DNA of 38,169 bases from Microvirga calopogonii (GCF_003347665.1 NZ_QDGA01000046.1:1-38169), one strand, 5' to 3'; shown: positions 23,242 to 30,748, counted from the stretch's first letter. The notes: generated by a model from the letters alone, not told the origin. Numbers and translations are program-made.

Positions 23242-24725
23242 GTTGGCCCTGAATAACCCACAACTTGTTGGGGCGGAAGGATTCTTCGTCGTCACGAACC
23301 ATTGTAAAATGCCAGTTCCTGGGTGCTGACCCGCTCAAAGCTGGTGTATTTCCATGGGACCCAAGCCAACGCTGCCGAGTTCCGGCGATCTCTATCGCAG
23401 CCGTCTCGATCAGATCCTCGATCACCGTCACGAGCTCTTTCGCCTGGCCAGTCTGATCGACTGGGACAGGTTCGATCAGGAGTTCGGCCGCTTCTATCGG
23501 CCCCTGGGGCGGCCCGCCAAACCCACCCGGCTGATGGTGGGGCTGTCGTATCTCCAGCACACCTTCAACCTGTCCGATGAGGCGGTGGTGCAGCGCTGGA
23601 TCGAGAACCCGTATTACCAGTGGTTCTGTGGCTGTGAGTACTTCCAGCATGAGCTGCCGTGCGATCCCAGCTCACTGACGCGCTGGCGCAAGCGGCTCGG
23701 ACCCGCCGGACTGGAGACACTGCTGGCTGAGACGATCCAGGCCGGACTGGACAGTGGCGCGGTGCGGTCGTCGAGCCTGGAGCGGATCAGCGTCGACACC
23801 ACGGTGCAGCCCAAGGCGATCACTCATCCCACCGACGCCAAGCTCTCTCTCAAGGCTCTGCTTGCCTTGGTGCGGCAGGCCAAACGGCACGGCCTCGAGC
23901 TGCGGCAGGCCCACACCCGTCTGGCCAAACGCGCCGCCGTGCAGGTCGGCCGCTATGCCCATGCCCGCCAGATGCGGCGCATGCGCCGCGAACTGAAGCG
24001 GCTGAAGACCTATTTGGGCCGGGTCTATCGCGATATCGCCAGGAAAGTCGCCGGGGATGAGGTTCTCTCACGCCGATTTGCTCCTCTGCTCGGCCTGACG
24101 GAGCGTCTTCTGTCCCAGGAGCGCACGAGCAAGAACAAGCTCTACAGCCTGCACGCGCCCGAGGTGGTGTGCATCGCCAAAGGCAAGGCGCACCGGCCGT
24201 ATGAGTTCGGCAGCAAGGTCGCGCTGGCGGTGACCAACCGTGAAGGCTTCGTGCTCGCCTCCAAATCGCTGGAGGGCAATCCGTATGATGGTCATACGCT
24301 CAGCACGACAATCGATCAGGTCGTGGTCCTGAGCGGGGTTGAGCCGGCTCGCATCTACGTCGACCAGGGCTATCGCGGGCACGACTACGCCAAGAACGAC
24401 CGGGTGTTCATTACACGACAGCGACGTGGCCTCACACCGACGATCAAACGGGAGCTGAGACGCCGCTCAGCGATCGAGCCGATGATCGGACACATGAAGG
24501 CGGACGGGCGGTTGGGACGCAATCACCTGCTCGGAGCAGCCGGCGATGCGATGAATGCGCTGCTGGTGGCCGCCGGACACAATCTGCGGCTGATCCTGAA
24601 CTGGCTCAGACTTTTTGTCGCCTGGCTCATGGCAGCCCTGCTGGGGTCATCCGCGCAATCGGATACTGCCCACGAACCCGGGAATGCAATTGCCGCCTGA
24701 TCAAACGGCATTGTTCAGGGCCGAC
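23242..24725 (+). mobile_element. Complete IS5-like insertion sequence, 1484 bp
   Basis: The terminal inverted repeats are GTTGGCCCTGAATAA (23242-23256) and, as reverse complement of 24711-24725, GTCGGCCCTGAACAA: 13 of 15 bases match. The element is flanked by a 6-bp direct repeat, TACTTA. One transposase gene fills it. A 6-bp target duplication is longer than the usual 3-4 bp of IS5 proper, so an ISNCY-type group is also possible. Intact ends and an exact duplication point to a recent insertion. Confidence 0.88.
23354..24700 (+). CDS. DDE transposase of the IS5-like element
   Basis: A 448-aa transposase with an N-terminal DUF772-type domain (RLMVGLSYLQHTFNLSDEAV, 59-78; YQWFCGCEYFQHELPCDPSS, 88-107) and a DDE catalytic core: D148 (ISVDTTVQ), D337 (IYVDQGYRG) and E375 (AIEPMIGHMK). 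A basic coiled insertion (about 195-225, RQMRRMRRELKRLK) lies between the first two acidic residues. The final 30 residues form a hydrophobic tail. It appears intact. The start ATG 23354 has no strong ribosome-binding site. Confidence 0.92.
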   Translation: MGPKPTLPSSGDLYRSRLDQILDHRHELFRLASLIDWDRFDQEFGRFYRPLGRPAKPTRLMVGLSYLQHTFNLSDEAVVQRWIENPYYQWFCGCEYFQHELPCDPSSLTRWRKRLGPAGLETLLAETIQAGLDSGAVRSSSLERISVDTTVQPKAITHPTDAKLSLKALLALVRQAKRHGLELRQAHTRLAKRAAVQVGRYAHARQMRRMRRELKRLKTYLGRVYRDIARKVAGDEVLSRRFAPLLGLTERLLSQERTSKNKLYSLHAPEVVCIAKGKAHRPYEFGSKVALAVTNREGFVLASKSLEGNPYDGHTLSTTIDQVVVLSGVEPARIYVDQGYRGHDYAKNDRVFITRQRRGLTPTIKRELRRRSAIEPMIGHMKADGRLGRNHLLGAAGDAMNALLVAAGHNLRLILNWLRLFVAWLMAALLGSSAQSDTAHEPGNAIAA

Positions 24726-25364
24726 TACTTAGCGGCGATCACCCCGAGTGGGTCGTTCGCCAAAGGGACGGCTAATCGTAGCGGGACCGACATCGACATA
24801 TTCGTCTCCTTACGGCCCGAGACCCGGGAAACCCTTAAAGAGGTTTATGACAAGCTCCACGACCATCTGAAGGGCAATGGCTTCACGCCCCGCCGCCAGA
24901 ATGTGTCGCTTGGCGTCAAGGTGAATGGGTTCGACGTCGACGTTGTGCCGGCAAAGCGACAGGACGGCTATAGCCAGGACCATAGCCTCTACCGAAGCAA
25001 GGCCGACACCTGGACGAAGACAAACGTGGCCCGACACATTGACATCGTGGGCAACTGCGGCCGGCGGGATGAGATCCGGATCCTCAAGCTCTGGCGAAAC
25101 CAGAAGGGTTTGGATTTCCCGTCCTTCTATCTTGAGCTCAGCGTCATTGAGGCCCTGAGGAACACCTACAGCATCGGCCTTAGCGGCAAAGTCGTGACCT
25201 GCCTGACGTACTTGCGTGACCGTTTCCCACTCGCCCGGGTCGTCGATCCCGCCAACACCAACAACATCCTTTCCGACGAGTTGACCGCGATGCAGAAGGC
25301 CGTGATCGCCAGCGCCGCCAAGAACGCCCTGTCAGCCGCATCTTGGGACTGGGTCGTGAAATGA
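24684..25364 (+). CDS. Possible N-terminally replaced nucleotidyltransferase read from the IS end
   Basis: An open frame runs from inside the IS right end into the nucleotidyltransferase remnant. ATG 24684 would give MQLPPDQTALFRADYLAAIT and then the whole GS...DxD active site, 226 residues in all. The first 42 native residues are swapped for about 14 IS-derived ones. Ribosome-binding signals here are weak, so expression is uncertain. It matters because the downstream operon genes could still be translated through coupling. Confidence 0.45.
   Translation: MQLPPDQTALFRADYLAAITPSGSFAKGTANRSGTDIDIFVSLRPETRETLKEVYDKLHDHLKGNGFTPRRQNVSLGVKVNGFDVDVVPAKRQDGYSQDHSLYRSKADTWTKTNVARHIDIVGNCGRRDEIRILKLWRNQKGLDFPSFYLELSVIEALRNTYSIGLSGKVVTCLTYLRDRFPLARVVDPANTNNILSDELTAMQKAVIASAAKNALSAASWDWVVK
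24726..24731 (+). repeat. Right target-site duplication of the IS5-like element
   Basis: TACTTA, identical to 23236-23241, immediately outside the right inverted repeat. Confidence 0.8.
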
Positions 25365-26083
25365 CCGAGTGGAACCTCGCCAATCTCCTCGCCGGTCTCC
25401 ACACCGAGATTCACCAGAAACTCGAACACTCGCGGGCGCTCCTCGGACATCCCGTCCTAAAGGGAGATGCAACGGAGAACGTCTGGCTTCAACTCTTGGG
25501 CAACTACCTGCCCAAGCGTTACAGCGTCGCCCGGGCGACGGTCGTCGACAGCAACGGCAAGTTCAGCCAGCAGATCGACGTCGTCGTGTTCGACCGGCAG
25601 TACAGCCCCTTCATCTTCACGATCGAAGGCCAGAAGATCATTCCTGCCGAGAGCGTTTACGCCGTGTTCGAGGCCAAGCAGGCGATCGACGTGGAAAACG
25701 TTCGCTACGCCCAGGACAAGATCGCCAGCGTCCGCCGTCTGTACCGGACTAGCCTCCCTGTCCCTAACGTAAGCGGCATCGCGAAGCCAAAGCCGCTCCA
25801 CCGCATCCTTGGTGGACTGCTGACTTTCGAGAGCACATGGAAGACGCCTTTCGGCCAGCCGCTGCAGCAGGCGCTCGCCGCCGGCGACCCGGATGGCAGC
25901 CTGGATCTCGGATGCGTGGCAGCGCACGGCCACTTCAGCCGCTGCGAGGATGAGTCCTACGCCTTCACCCTCGAAGGCAAGCCGGCGACGGCATTCCTGT
26001 TCGAGCTGATCGCAAGGCTCCAGGCGAGTGCGACCGTCCCGATGATCGACATGCGCGCTTACGCCAAGTGGCTGGCGGACTGA
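25361..26083 (+). CDS. DUF6602-like putative PD-(D/E)XK nuclease
   Basis: A 240-aa protein whose ATG overlaps the nucleotidyltransferase stop (ATGA, 25361-25364). After an N-terminal helical part, the sequence QQIDVVVFDRQYSPF (71-84) and IIPAESVYAVFEAKQAID (93-110) gives D73 and E104-x-K106, the spacing of a PD-(D/E)XK nuclease core. The phrase 'Q-I-D-V-V-V-x-D ... V-Y-A-V-x-E-A-K' is what I recall for DUF6602 proteins. The C-terminal half (about 150-240) is helical with a conserved-looking TAFLFELIARLQA. It probably cuts nucleic acid or binds it structurally, and could be the effector of a nucleotide-signalling pair. The function is inferred, not shown. Confidence 0.75.
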   Translation: MTEWNLANLLAGLHTEIHQKLEHSRALLGHPVLKGDATENVWLQLLGNYLPKRYSVARATVVDSNGKFSQQIDVVVFDRQYSPFIFTIEGQKIIPAESVYAVFEAKQAIDVENVRYAQDKIASVRRLYRTSLPVPNVSGIAKPKPLHRILGGLLTFESTWKTPFGQPLQQALAAGDPDGSLDLGCVAAHGHFSRCEDESYAFTLEGKPATAFLFELIARLQASATVPMIDMRAYAKWLAD

Positions 26084-26092
26084 GAGGCCGAG

Positions 26093-26776
26093 ATGTCATC
26101 CCGAGACGCCGACATCATCAAGATTCTCCTCGGCGCCATCCTCCTCGTCCTCCTGTTTGGTCGCGATGCCGTCCTCAGTTCGCTCCAAGGCGGGTTCTGG
26201 GCCGTGCTCGCAATCGGAGCCGTGCTCGTGGCGGGGTGGCTCGCCTGGGTGTTCGGGAAGGCCTTCTTCTACGACGTCCCGGCGGAATACATCTCTGATA
26301 TCCGGAAGGAGAAGGCCCAAGGCGGACCATGGCTCGCCGGCGCGGTCCTCGGCATCGGCCTGCCGTTCGGCATGGCATGGATCGTCGGCAGGATGCTCCA
26401 CAAGTGGGGTTGGGCCGACATCCGCGAATATACTGAAGTGGCTGGCCAAGTCTGGTACGTCCTCATGCCAACCTTCCTGGTCCTCCACACTTGGAGCGGA
26501 CTACGGAAGCATCACCGGGCCATACCAGGGGCGGTCGCCGCAGGCCTCAAGACCCTTTTCCAGCGTTGGGGCTACGTCGCCGTCAGCCCAGTGCTCGCGC
26601 CGATCGGCCGGATCCAGGAGTTCAAGGCGCAACGGGCGGCTGGCACTTTCCGCGGCTACGCCTATGCCGTGTTCGATGTCGTAGTGACGATCATCGTGTC
26701 ATTCGCGCTGTGGATCTTTGCGGTCATCGTCCCGCTCATCTTTGCGGCGATCACCTACCACGAAGTCTTTGGTTAG
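26093..26776 (+). CDS. Multi-pass membrane protein of the nucleotidyltransferase operon
   Basis: A 227-aa protein starting 9 nt after the preceding stop, with GAGAGG as ribosome-binding site. Hydrophobic segments lie at about 9-23, 35-56, 79-101, 117-135 and 190-222 (the last long enough for two passes). Between them is a basic cytoplasmic-type stretch (SDIRKEKAQGG, 68-78) and a soluble loop at 136-188. No enzymatic motif is seen. In nucleotide-signalling defence operons a membrane protein often acts as the killing effector. By position that is plausible here, but a transport or sensing role cannot be ruled out. Confidence 0.75.
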   Translation: MSSRDADIIKILLGAILLVLLFGRDAVLSSLQGGFWAVLAIGAVLVAGWLAWVFGKAFFYDVPAEYISDIRKEKAQGGPWLAGAVLGIGLPFGMAWIVGRMLHKWGWADIREYTEVAGQVWYVLMPTFLVLHTWSGLRKHHRAIPGAVAAGLKTLFQRWGYVAVSPVLAPIGRIQEFKAQRAAGTFRGYAYAVFDVVVTIIVSFALWIFAVIVPLIFAAITYHEVFG

Positions 26777-26784
26777 GTTTGGAT

Positions 26785-26816
26785 GGACGCACCTAGAAAA
26801 ATTCATCGGTGCGTCC
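26785..26816. terminator. Hairpin between convergent genes
   Basis: GGACGCACC (26785-26793) pairs with GGTGCGTCC (26808-26816) around a 14-nt loop. No T-run follows on either strand, so its termination strength is unclear. It lies between the membrane-protein gene and the convergent ParA gene. Confidence 0.45.
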
Positions 26817-26876
26817 GAAGGCTTCCCTTACAACGAGACCCTGTAACTGGCCATTTCGGCAGCCCCCATCAGCTCG

Positions 26877-27542
26877 CTAAGCGGATTGAGCCTGGATGCC
26901 CGACATGGCTTTCATCGCCTCAAAGCTCCTTGTGAGCGCCCGCCAGAGGCTGCCGATTTCCTCCGATGCCGCCGATCCGGAGTGGGCCTCGTTAACACCA
27001 GCTCCATGGGCCAGGGAGAGCGACAACTCAGGGCGATGGGTGATCTGACCGGCCCATGTTGGAACCTCGAGTGCCTGCATCGCCCCGCGTGCATCCACAA
27101 CCATCGGATCCTCCGAGCCGTTCTTGGCCGGCGCAGCGTTGATCACCACCGCATAAGGCTTCTTGAGTTCACGGCACATTTGGATCGTGGCCTGCACGGC
27201 GTCGACATCGAACAGCCCCGGACGCATCGGGATCACGACCAGATCCGCGTGCCAGATTGCCTCGGCCACGGGGGCTTCCGCGTTCGGCGGCGTGTCGATC
27301 AGGACCCATTCAGCCCCGGCGCGCTGCGCCTTCGCCAGGGTGGCCGCAAGGTGCTTGGTGCCAACGTGGAGCGGAAGATCCCGTGAGCCCCGGACCCGGT
27401 GCCAAAGGGCCAACGACCCCTGCGGGTCCGCATCAATCAGCAGCGTCGGACGAGCATTCTCGGCCATATAGCTCCCCAGATGCGCGGCAAGGGTGCTCTT
27501 CCCAGAACCGCCCTTGCGGGATGCAAAAACCACGACATTCAT
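26877..27542 (-). CDS. ParA-family ATPase
   Basis: A 221-aa P-loop ATPase with the deviant Walker A KGGSGKST (10-17), LIDADPQGS (35-43) and Walker B VLIDTPP (80-86). It belongs to the short ParA type that lacks an N-terminal HTH. Such proteins partition plasmids or position cellular cargo, usually with a centromere-binding ParB-like partner. No partner gene is next to it: the following minus-strand sequence runs into an intergenic hairpin. It supports a plasmid or integrative-element origin of the window. GGGGGA precedes the ATG at 27542. Confidence 0.9.
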   Translation of the reverse strand: MNVVVFASRKGGSGKSTLAAHLGSYMAENARPTLLIDADPQGSLALWHRVRGSRDLPLHVGTKHLAATLAKAQRAGAEWVLIDTPPNAEAPVAEAIWHADLVVIPMRPGLFDVDAVQATIQMCRELKKPYAVVINAAPAKNGSEDPMVVDARGAMQALEVPTWAGQITHRPELSLSLAHGAGVNEAHSGSAASEEIGSLWRALTRSFEAMKAMSGIQAQSA

Positions 27543-27902
27543 GCCATTTCCCCCAGTCTTGATCAGGCAAAGAATCGTGGCTGAGGATGGTTAACAGAGC
27601 CTTTATCGCTCGGCGGACAGCAAAACGCCCGCACCGAGGGGTCTCATCAGACCTCCGGCTGAGGGCGGTTGAGCCCCGGCCAAGGAAATCGGGTGGATCC
27701 TCAGCCAGGGCGTATGCGGCTCAAGGAGGCTGAAACCGCACAAGCCGACCTTGGCCGTTCAACCGTGGCAATTTTATGGGCCGCCCAGTCGCGATATGCC
27801 CGGCGAAACATCTTACGAGAATTGTCTTCTACCCGACTGACCGCGGCGAACGAACCTGATTGAGTGGCCAGAACCGGTCTATCTGCCCCTACGGCCGGAT
27901 CC
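27543..27902. other. 360-bp region with no firm gene
   Basis: Upstream region of parA. A 49-codon plus frame from ATG 27714 (MRLKEAETAQADLG...) and an overlapping minus frame (MFRRAYRDWAAHKIATVE...) both look faintly protein-like, but neither has a clear ribosome-binding site. I call neither. The parA promoter and any centromere-like site should lie here, but I see no iterated repeats. Confidence 0.4.
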
Positions 27903-28145
27903 TTAAAGCGCCCGCTGAGACGACGGGCGCTTCTTTTTTGGCCTTGCACCCTGTCCCTGGATCGTCACCACGCCAGCAGCCAGAACATCCAGCCTGACAC
28001 GTTCCGTCCGCTCTAAAGCTGCCGCCAGAATGCCCGTACGGTAGGCGATCGGCCGCCTCGGCACGAATGGCTTGTAACCGCGTGGTTCGTTGTCATTGCA
28101 CGGTTTCGGCGGTGCCGGCCGCCTCTCAACCTGTCTCTTGCACAT
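27903..28145 (-). CDS. Small basic hypothetical protein
   Basis: An 80-aa protein with AAAGGGGG upstream of ATG 28145. It is basic, with Pro-rich segments (RRPAPPKPCNDNEPRGYKPF) and a helix (ILAAALERTERVRLDVLAAG). Its stop codon TAA (27903-27905) abuts a terminator hairpin, so the last 8 codons are encoded by that stem. Likely real because of the strong ribosome-binding site. Function unknown. Confidence 0.55.
   Translation of the reverse strand: MCKRQVERRPAPPKPCNDNEPRGYKPFVPRRPIAYRTGILAAALERTERVRLDVLAAGVVTIQGQGARPKKKRPSSQRAL
27906..27939. terminator. Rho-independent terminator, strongest on the plus strand
   Basis: AAGCGCCCG pairs with CGGGCGCTT around CTGAGACGA, followed by CTTTTTT on the plus strand. 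On the minus strand only TTTAA follows. It overlaps the end of the minus-strand gene at 27903. The plus-strand transcript it would stop is unidentified. Confidence 0.75.
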
Positions 28146-28315
28146 GGGAGCCCCCTTTCCCCGCCAATTTCGTTACTGCATCAGCATTGTGCGAAGGTGG
28201 CGCCGATGGGGCCTCTCCCGATAGCTCGGAAGCCCTCTACAAGCTTCGGGCAAGCTTAACCTTGTAGCAAGATGATCGCGGCAGTGTGCCTCCTCGTTTG
28301 TAAGGAGTACGCACC

Positions 28316-28531
28316 ATGACGGCTTGGCTGAACCACGACCGGGGACCGATCACCGAGGAGAAACTCCTCAAAGCCGTGAACATCCTGGCCGACCTTGTCG
28401 AAGAGAAAGGCCCTGCCTTCCGGCCGCTGTACCTGAGCCTTCGCCAGCAGTTGGCCGATCTGCGTCTGCAGCAAGGGGCCGAGGCAGCTCTCGCTACGAT
28501 TGCTGCGCAGTCCGGAAGCAAGGTTGCCTGA
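28316..28531 (+). CDS. Small hypothetical protein
   Basis: A 71-aa protein with AAGGAG 9 nt before ATG 28316. Entirely helical (TEEKLLKAVNILADLVEEKG; PLYLSLRQQLADLRLQQGAE). Soluble; no family recognised. It precedes a pair of small membrane proteins by 100 bp. Confidence 0.7.
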   Translation: MTAWLNHDRGPITEEKLLKAVNILADLVEEKGPAFRPLYLSLRQQLADLRLQQGAEAALATIAAQSGSKVA

Positions 28532-28631
28532 ATTTCTGGTCTCTCCCGGATTGTAAGCCTGAGAGAGATCAAACCCCAAAAGGTACTGATGCTTTGACGG
28601 CGACACCGCGCTTACGAGGAGGTATTCTGCA

Positions 28632-28868
28632 GTGAGCCTGATCTACAACGAGCGGCAACGGCTCCTCGCCAATGCCTTCGATCGCGCATCGACGGCCTGC
28701 TTCACGGTCGGCATCGCCACTCCGCTGGCTGGGTATCTCTATAACATTGGCGGCTTCGCAAACGGTGCCGATTTCGTGCAACTCTTACCCATCGCCGCGG
28801 GTTGGACATTCGCTGCCGTGATGTTACATATATTTGCAAGAATGGCTCTTGGAGGCTTGAAGCAATGA
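28632..28868 (+). CDS. Small two-pass membrane protein
   Basis: A 78-aa protein starting with GTG 28632, 8 nt after GAGGAGG. Two hydrophobic segments: about 19-38 (STACFTVGIATPLAGYLYNI) and about 49-72 (QLLPIAAGWTFAAVMLHIFA). Its stop TGA overlaps the ATG of the next small gene. A structural, toxin-like or holin-like role is possible, but nothing in the sequence decides it. Confidence 0.7.
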   Translation: MSLIYNERQRLLANAFDRASTACFTVGIATPLAGYLYNIGGFANGADFVQLLPIAAGWTFAAVMLHIFARMALGGLKQ

Positions 28869-28975
28869 CTGGACAGACACTGATCGTTTCGGTCGTAATG
28901 CCTGGCATTGTCGTATTGCTCGGCTTTGCGGCCCTGAAGGCGAACGAATGGTACAACAAGCGCCATTCGCACTAA
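28865..28975 (+). CDS. 36-aa single-pass membrane peptide
   Basis: ATG 28865 overlaps the preceding stop (ATGA). The peptide has one hydrophobic helix (LIVSVVMPGIVVLLGFAAL, residues 6-24) and a basic, His-containing tail (KANEWYNKRHSH). Translational coupling and the terminator 43 bp downstream at 29018 argue that it is a real gene. It presumably works with the 78-aa membrane protein. Confidence 0.6.
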   Translation: MTGQTLIVSVVMPGIVVLLGFAALKANEWYNKRHSH

Positions 28976-29017
28976 GACATTGCTTTAGCCAAAGCTGCTA
29001 ACATCCTGAATATCCAG

Positions 29018-29049
29018 AAGGATCGGTATTTCGCCGGTCCTTTTTCTTT
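29018..29049 (+). terminator. Rho-independent terminator
   Basis: AAGGATCGG pairs with CCGGTCCTT (one G-U) around TATTTCG, followed by TTTCTTT. It closes the small membrane-protein operon. Confidence 0.85.
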
Positions 29050-29094
29050 GCCCGTTGCGGACTGACAATCCCCGCCATTCCGGACAAAGAACCC

Positions 29095-30129
29095 ATGCTC
29101 AAGTTTTTGCTCGGCCTCCCTCATGTGATGAGAGGGCCACTGATCGACGCTGCCCGATCCCTGAATGCGCCGGTCCTGATCAGTGCCAATGCCCTGTCGA
29201 TCTGGAAAAGGGACGCCAAAGGTATCCCCGTCTGGTACGGCTTCAGGACCAGCAACCTCAAACTTCTCAATGGTTTAGAAGCATATCTTGATAGCGCAGG
29301 TTTTGTCGCTGCGAGCCGGTACAGGGGCTTTGGCTGGACAGTCGACCAGTATCTCGACCTTGGCGCGGCATACCCCTGGAGCTGGTTCGCTTCAATGGAC
29401 CTCTGCGTCGAGCCGGAGATTGCCCGAAACCGAGATCTGGTTCTGGACCGGATCTCCGGGACGGTCGACCTCAATCGGGCCTGTATCCGGGGTGCCCGAG
29501 AACGCGGCATCCTGAACCGCTTGATGCCTGTCCTGCAGGGCTGGTTGCCGGAGGATTACGTCCGCTGCCTGGAGCGCATGCCCGACCTCTCAGGCTTCCC
29601 GATCGTTGGTGTCGGCTCTATGTGCCGACGGCACCTCCACGGGCCCCAGGGCATCCTGCAGGTCATCGAGACGCTGGATCGCGAATTGCGCGGGACACCC
29701 ATCCAACTCCACCTCTTCGGCCTCAAAGGGGTCGGAGCCGCCGAACTCCGCCATCATCCTCGCGTCGCCACCGTAGACTCCCAGGCCTATGGCACCAAGG
29801 CGCGCGTCGAGGCGCGGAAAGCCGGGATCAGCAAGACCAACCAGTTCCTCGCCCAGATCATGACTGACTGGTATCGGAAGCAGGTAGAAGCCCTACAGGC
29901 TCCGGCCGGCGAGAACCGCCATCCCCCGGCGCTTCTCGATCTGAGAATGCCCGTCCCCTTAAGCCCCTTCGAGGCACGGCTGCACCGCGCCCGTGAGCAG
30001 ATGCGCGAGCTCCTCGAGGCAGGAGAGATCGATTGGCAGCAGCTTCATGACGAAAGCGTGCTCGCCTTCGCCTGCGAGGACGACGAGGCCGAGACCTCTT
30101 CCCGTCCAGAACTGGCTTTGGCTGCCTGA
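29095..30129 (+). CDS. TGT/DpdA-like (queuine tRNA-ribosyltransferase-like) protein
   Basis: A 344-aa protein with a TIM-barrel-like pattern recalling the tRNA-guanine transglycosylase superfamily and DpdA, the enzyme that exchanges guanine for a 7-deazaguanine in DNA. Visible landmarks: SMDLC (100-104), VLQGW (146-150, compare TGT 'VQGG'), FPIVGVGSMCRR (168-179), LHLFGLKGVG (205-214) and VDSQAYGTKAR (227-237, where TGT has its Asp nucleophile and an NAR ending). The C-terminal 90 residues are helical and acidic. The usual Zn-binding Cys cluster of TGT is not evident. Family placement (DUF7221-like) is from memory. A DNA target is plausible because no queuosine genes are nearby. Confidence 0.65.
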   Translation: MLKFLLGLPHVMRGPLIDAARSLNAPVLISANALSIWKRDAKGIPVWYGFRTSNLKLLNGLEAYLDSAGFVAASRYRGFGWTVDQYLDLGAAYPWSWFASMDLCVEPEIARNRDLVLDRISGTVDLNRACIRGARERGILNRLMPVLQGWLPEDYVRCLERMPDLSGFPIVGVGSMCRRHLHGPQGILQVIETLDRELRGTPIQLHLFGLKGVGAAELRHHPRVATVDSQAYGTKARVEARKAGISKTNQFLAQIMTDWYRKQVEALQAPAGENRHPPALLDLRMPVPLSPFEARLHRAREQMRELLEAGEIDWQQLHDESVLAFACEDDEAETSSRPELALAA

Positions 30130-30259
30130 CTGCTTCTGAGGATGCACCACACAGTCCACGAGCCGTGAACGTTGGCTCAATCCTGTCTCATGAAATCCCT
30201 CTAATCGGCTGGCTGCTACAGTCCAAACGCCCGGAAAGAGGAAGAGGCGGCGGCCACGT

Positions 30260-30275
30260 GCTTGAGAACTCAAGC
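30260..30275. promoter_or_regulatory. Perfect 7-2-7 palindrome
   Basis: GCTTGAG-AA-CTCAAGC in the 311-bp gap between the TGT-like gene and the gene at 30441. It could be a regulator binding site. The rest of the gap shows no convincing gene. Confidence 0.35.
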
Positions 30276-30440
30276 GCATGGGCGAGCGCTAGACCCGCCC
30301 CACCGGCAGCCAGCTCGATGCTAGCGACCTGCAGCGCCCGCATAGATTGAGGTCTGAAGCAACGCGAGCACCCATGCCAACAGGAACCGCTATCGCGGAT
30401 TTCGCGTTCCCATCCATAGTGAAGCTTAAGGAGTTGGTTC

Positions 30441-30743
30441 ATGCCCCGCGGTGACAAGTCCAGCTATACCGAGAAACAGAAGCGCCAAGCTGAGCATATC
30501 GAAGAAGGCTACGAGAAGCGTGGCGTTCCAGAGAAGGAAGCCGAAAAGCGCGCCTGGGCGACCGTCAACAAAGAGACTGGAGGTGGCAACAAGAGCGGCT
30601 CCGGCCGTGGCAAGGCGGACACTAACACGTCATCGAAAAAGGGTGGCGCTCGTGGCGGAGCAGCCTCGGCCGCACGTCCTGCCGCTGCCCGTTCAGCCTC
30701 TGCGAAAAAGGCGGCAGCCACCCGCAAACGGAATGCCAGCTGA
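30441..30743 (+). CDS. Small basic protein of the 'plasmid stabilization' type
   Basis: A 100-aa protein with AAGGAG 9 nt before the ATG. The N-terminus (MPRGDKSSYTEKQKRQAEHI, then EEGYEKRGVPEKEAEKRAWA) matches a small conserved family that databases label 'plasmid stabilization protein', and the name has weak experimental basis. The C-terminal half is an Ala/Lys/Arg/Ser/Gly-rich histone-H1-like tail likely to bind DNA non-specifically. Two hairpins follow. Confidence 0.8.
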   Translation: MPRGDKSSYTEKQKRQAEHIEEGYEKRGVPEKEAEKRAWATVNKETGGGNKSGSGRGKADTNTSSKKGGARGGAASAARPAAARSASAKKAAATRKRNAS

Positions 30744-30748
30744 CAACA

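Larger units (their letters stand above)
23110..25364 (+). pseudogene. CD-NTase/OAS-like nucleotidyltransferase gene interrupted by an IS5-like element
   Basis: The 5' part, 23110-23241 (MISPDQYLRNILIRETIPVG to WAGEYL), and the 3' part, 24732-25364 (AAITPSGSFAKGT onward), are in one frame once the IS (23242-24725) and one 6-bp target copy are removed, giving 254 residues. The reconstructed protein carries the polymerase-beta-type active site: GS at 51-52, D64-I-D66 (SGTDIDIF), and a third acidic site in FDVDVVP (D112/D114). The helical second half resembles OAS/CD-NTase or CCA-adding-like proteins. Such enzymes join nucleotides, often into signalling molecules that activate effectors in anti-phage systems. 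It directly overlaps the DUF6602-like gene. As it stands the gene is disrupted. Confidence 0.85.

Noticed and set aside
30188..30457. Minus-strand ORF of 89 codons between 30130 and 30440
   Set aside because: It runs into the ribosome-binding site and start of the well-supported plus-strand gene at 30441, has no ribosome-binding site and no family resemblance.
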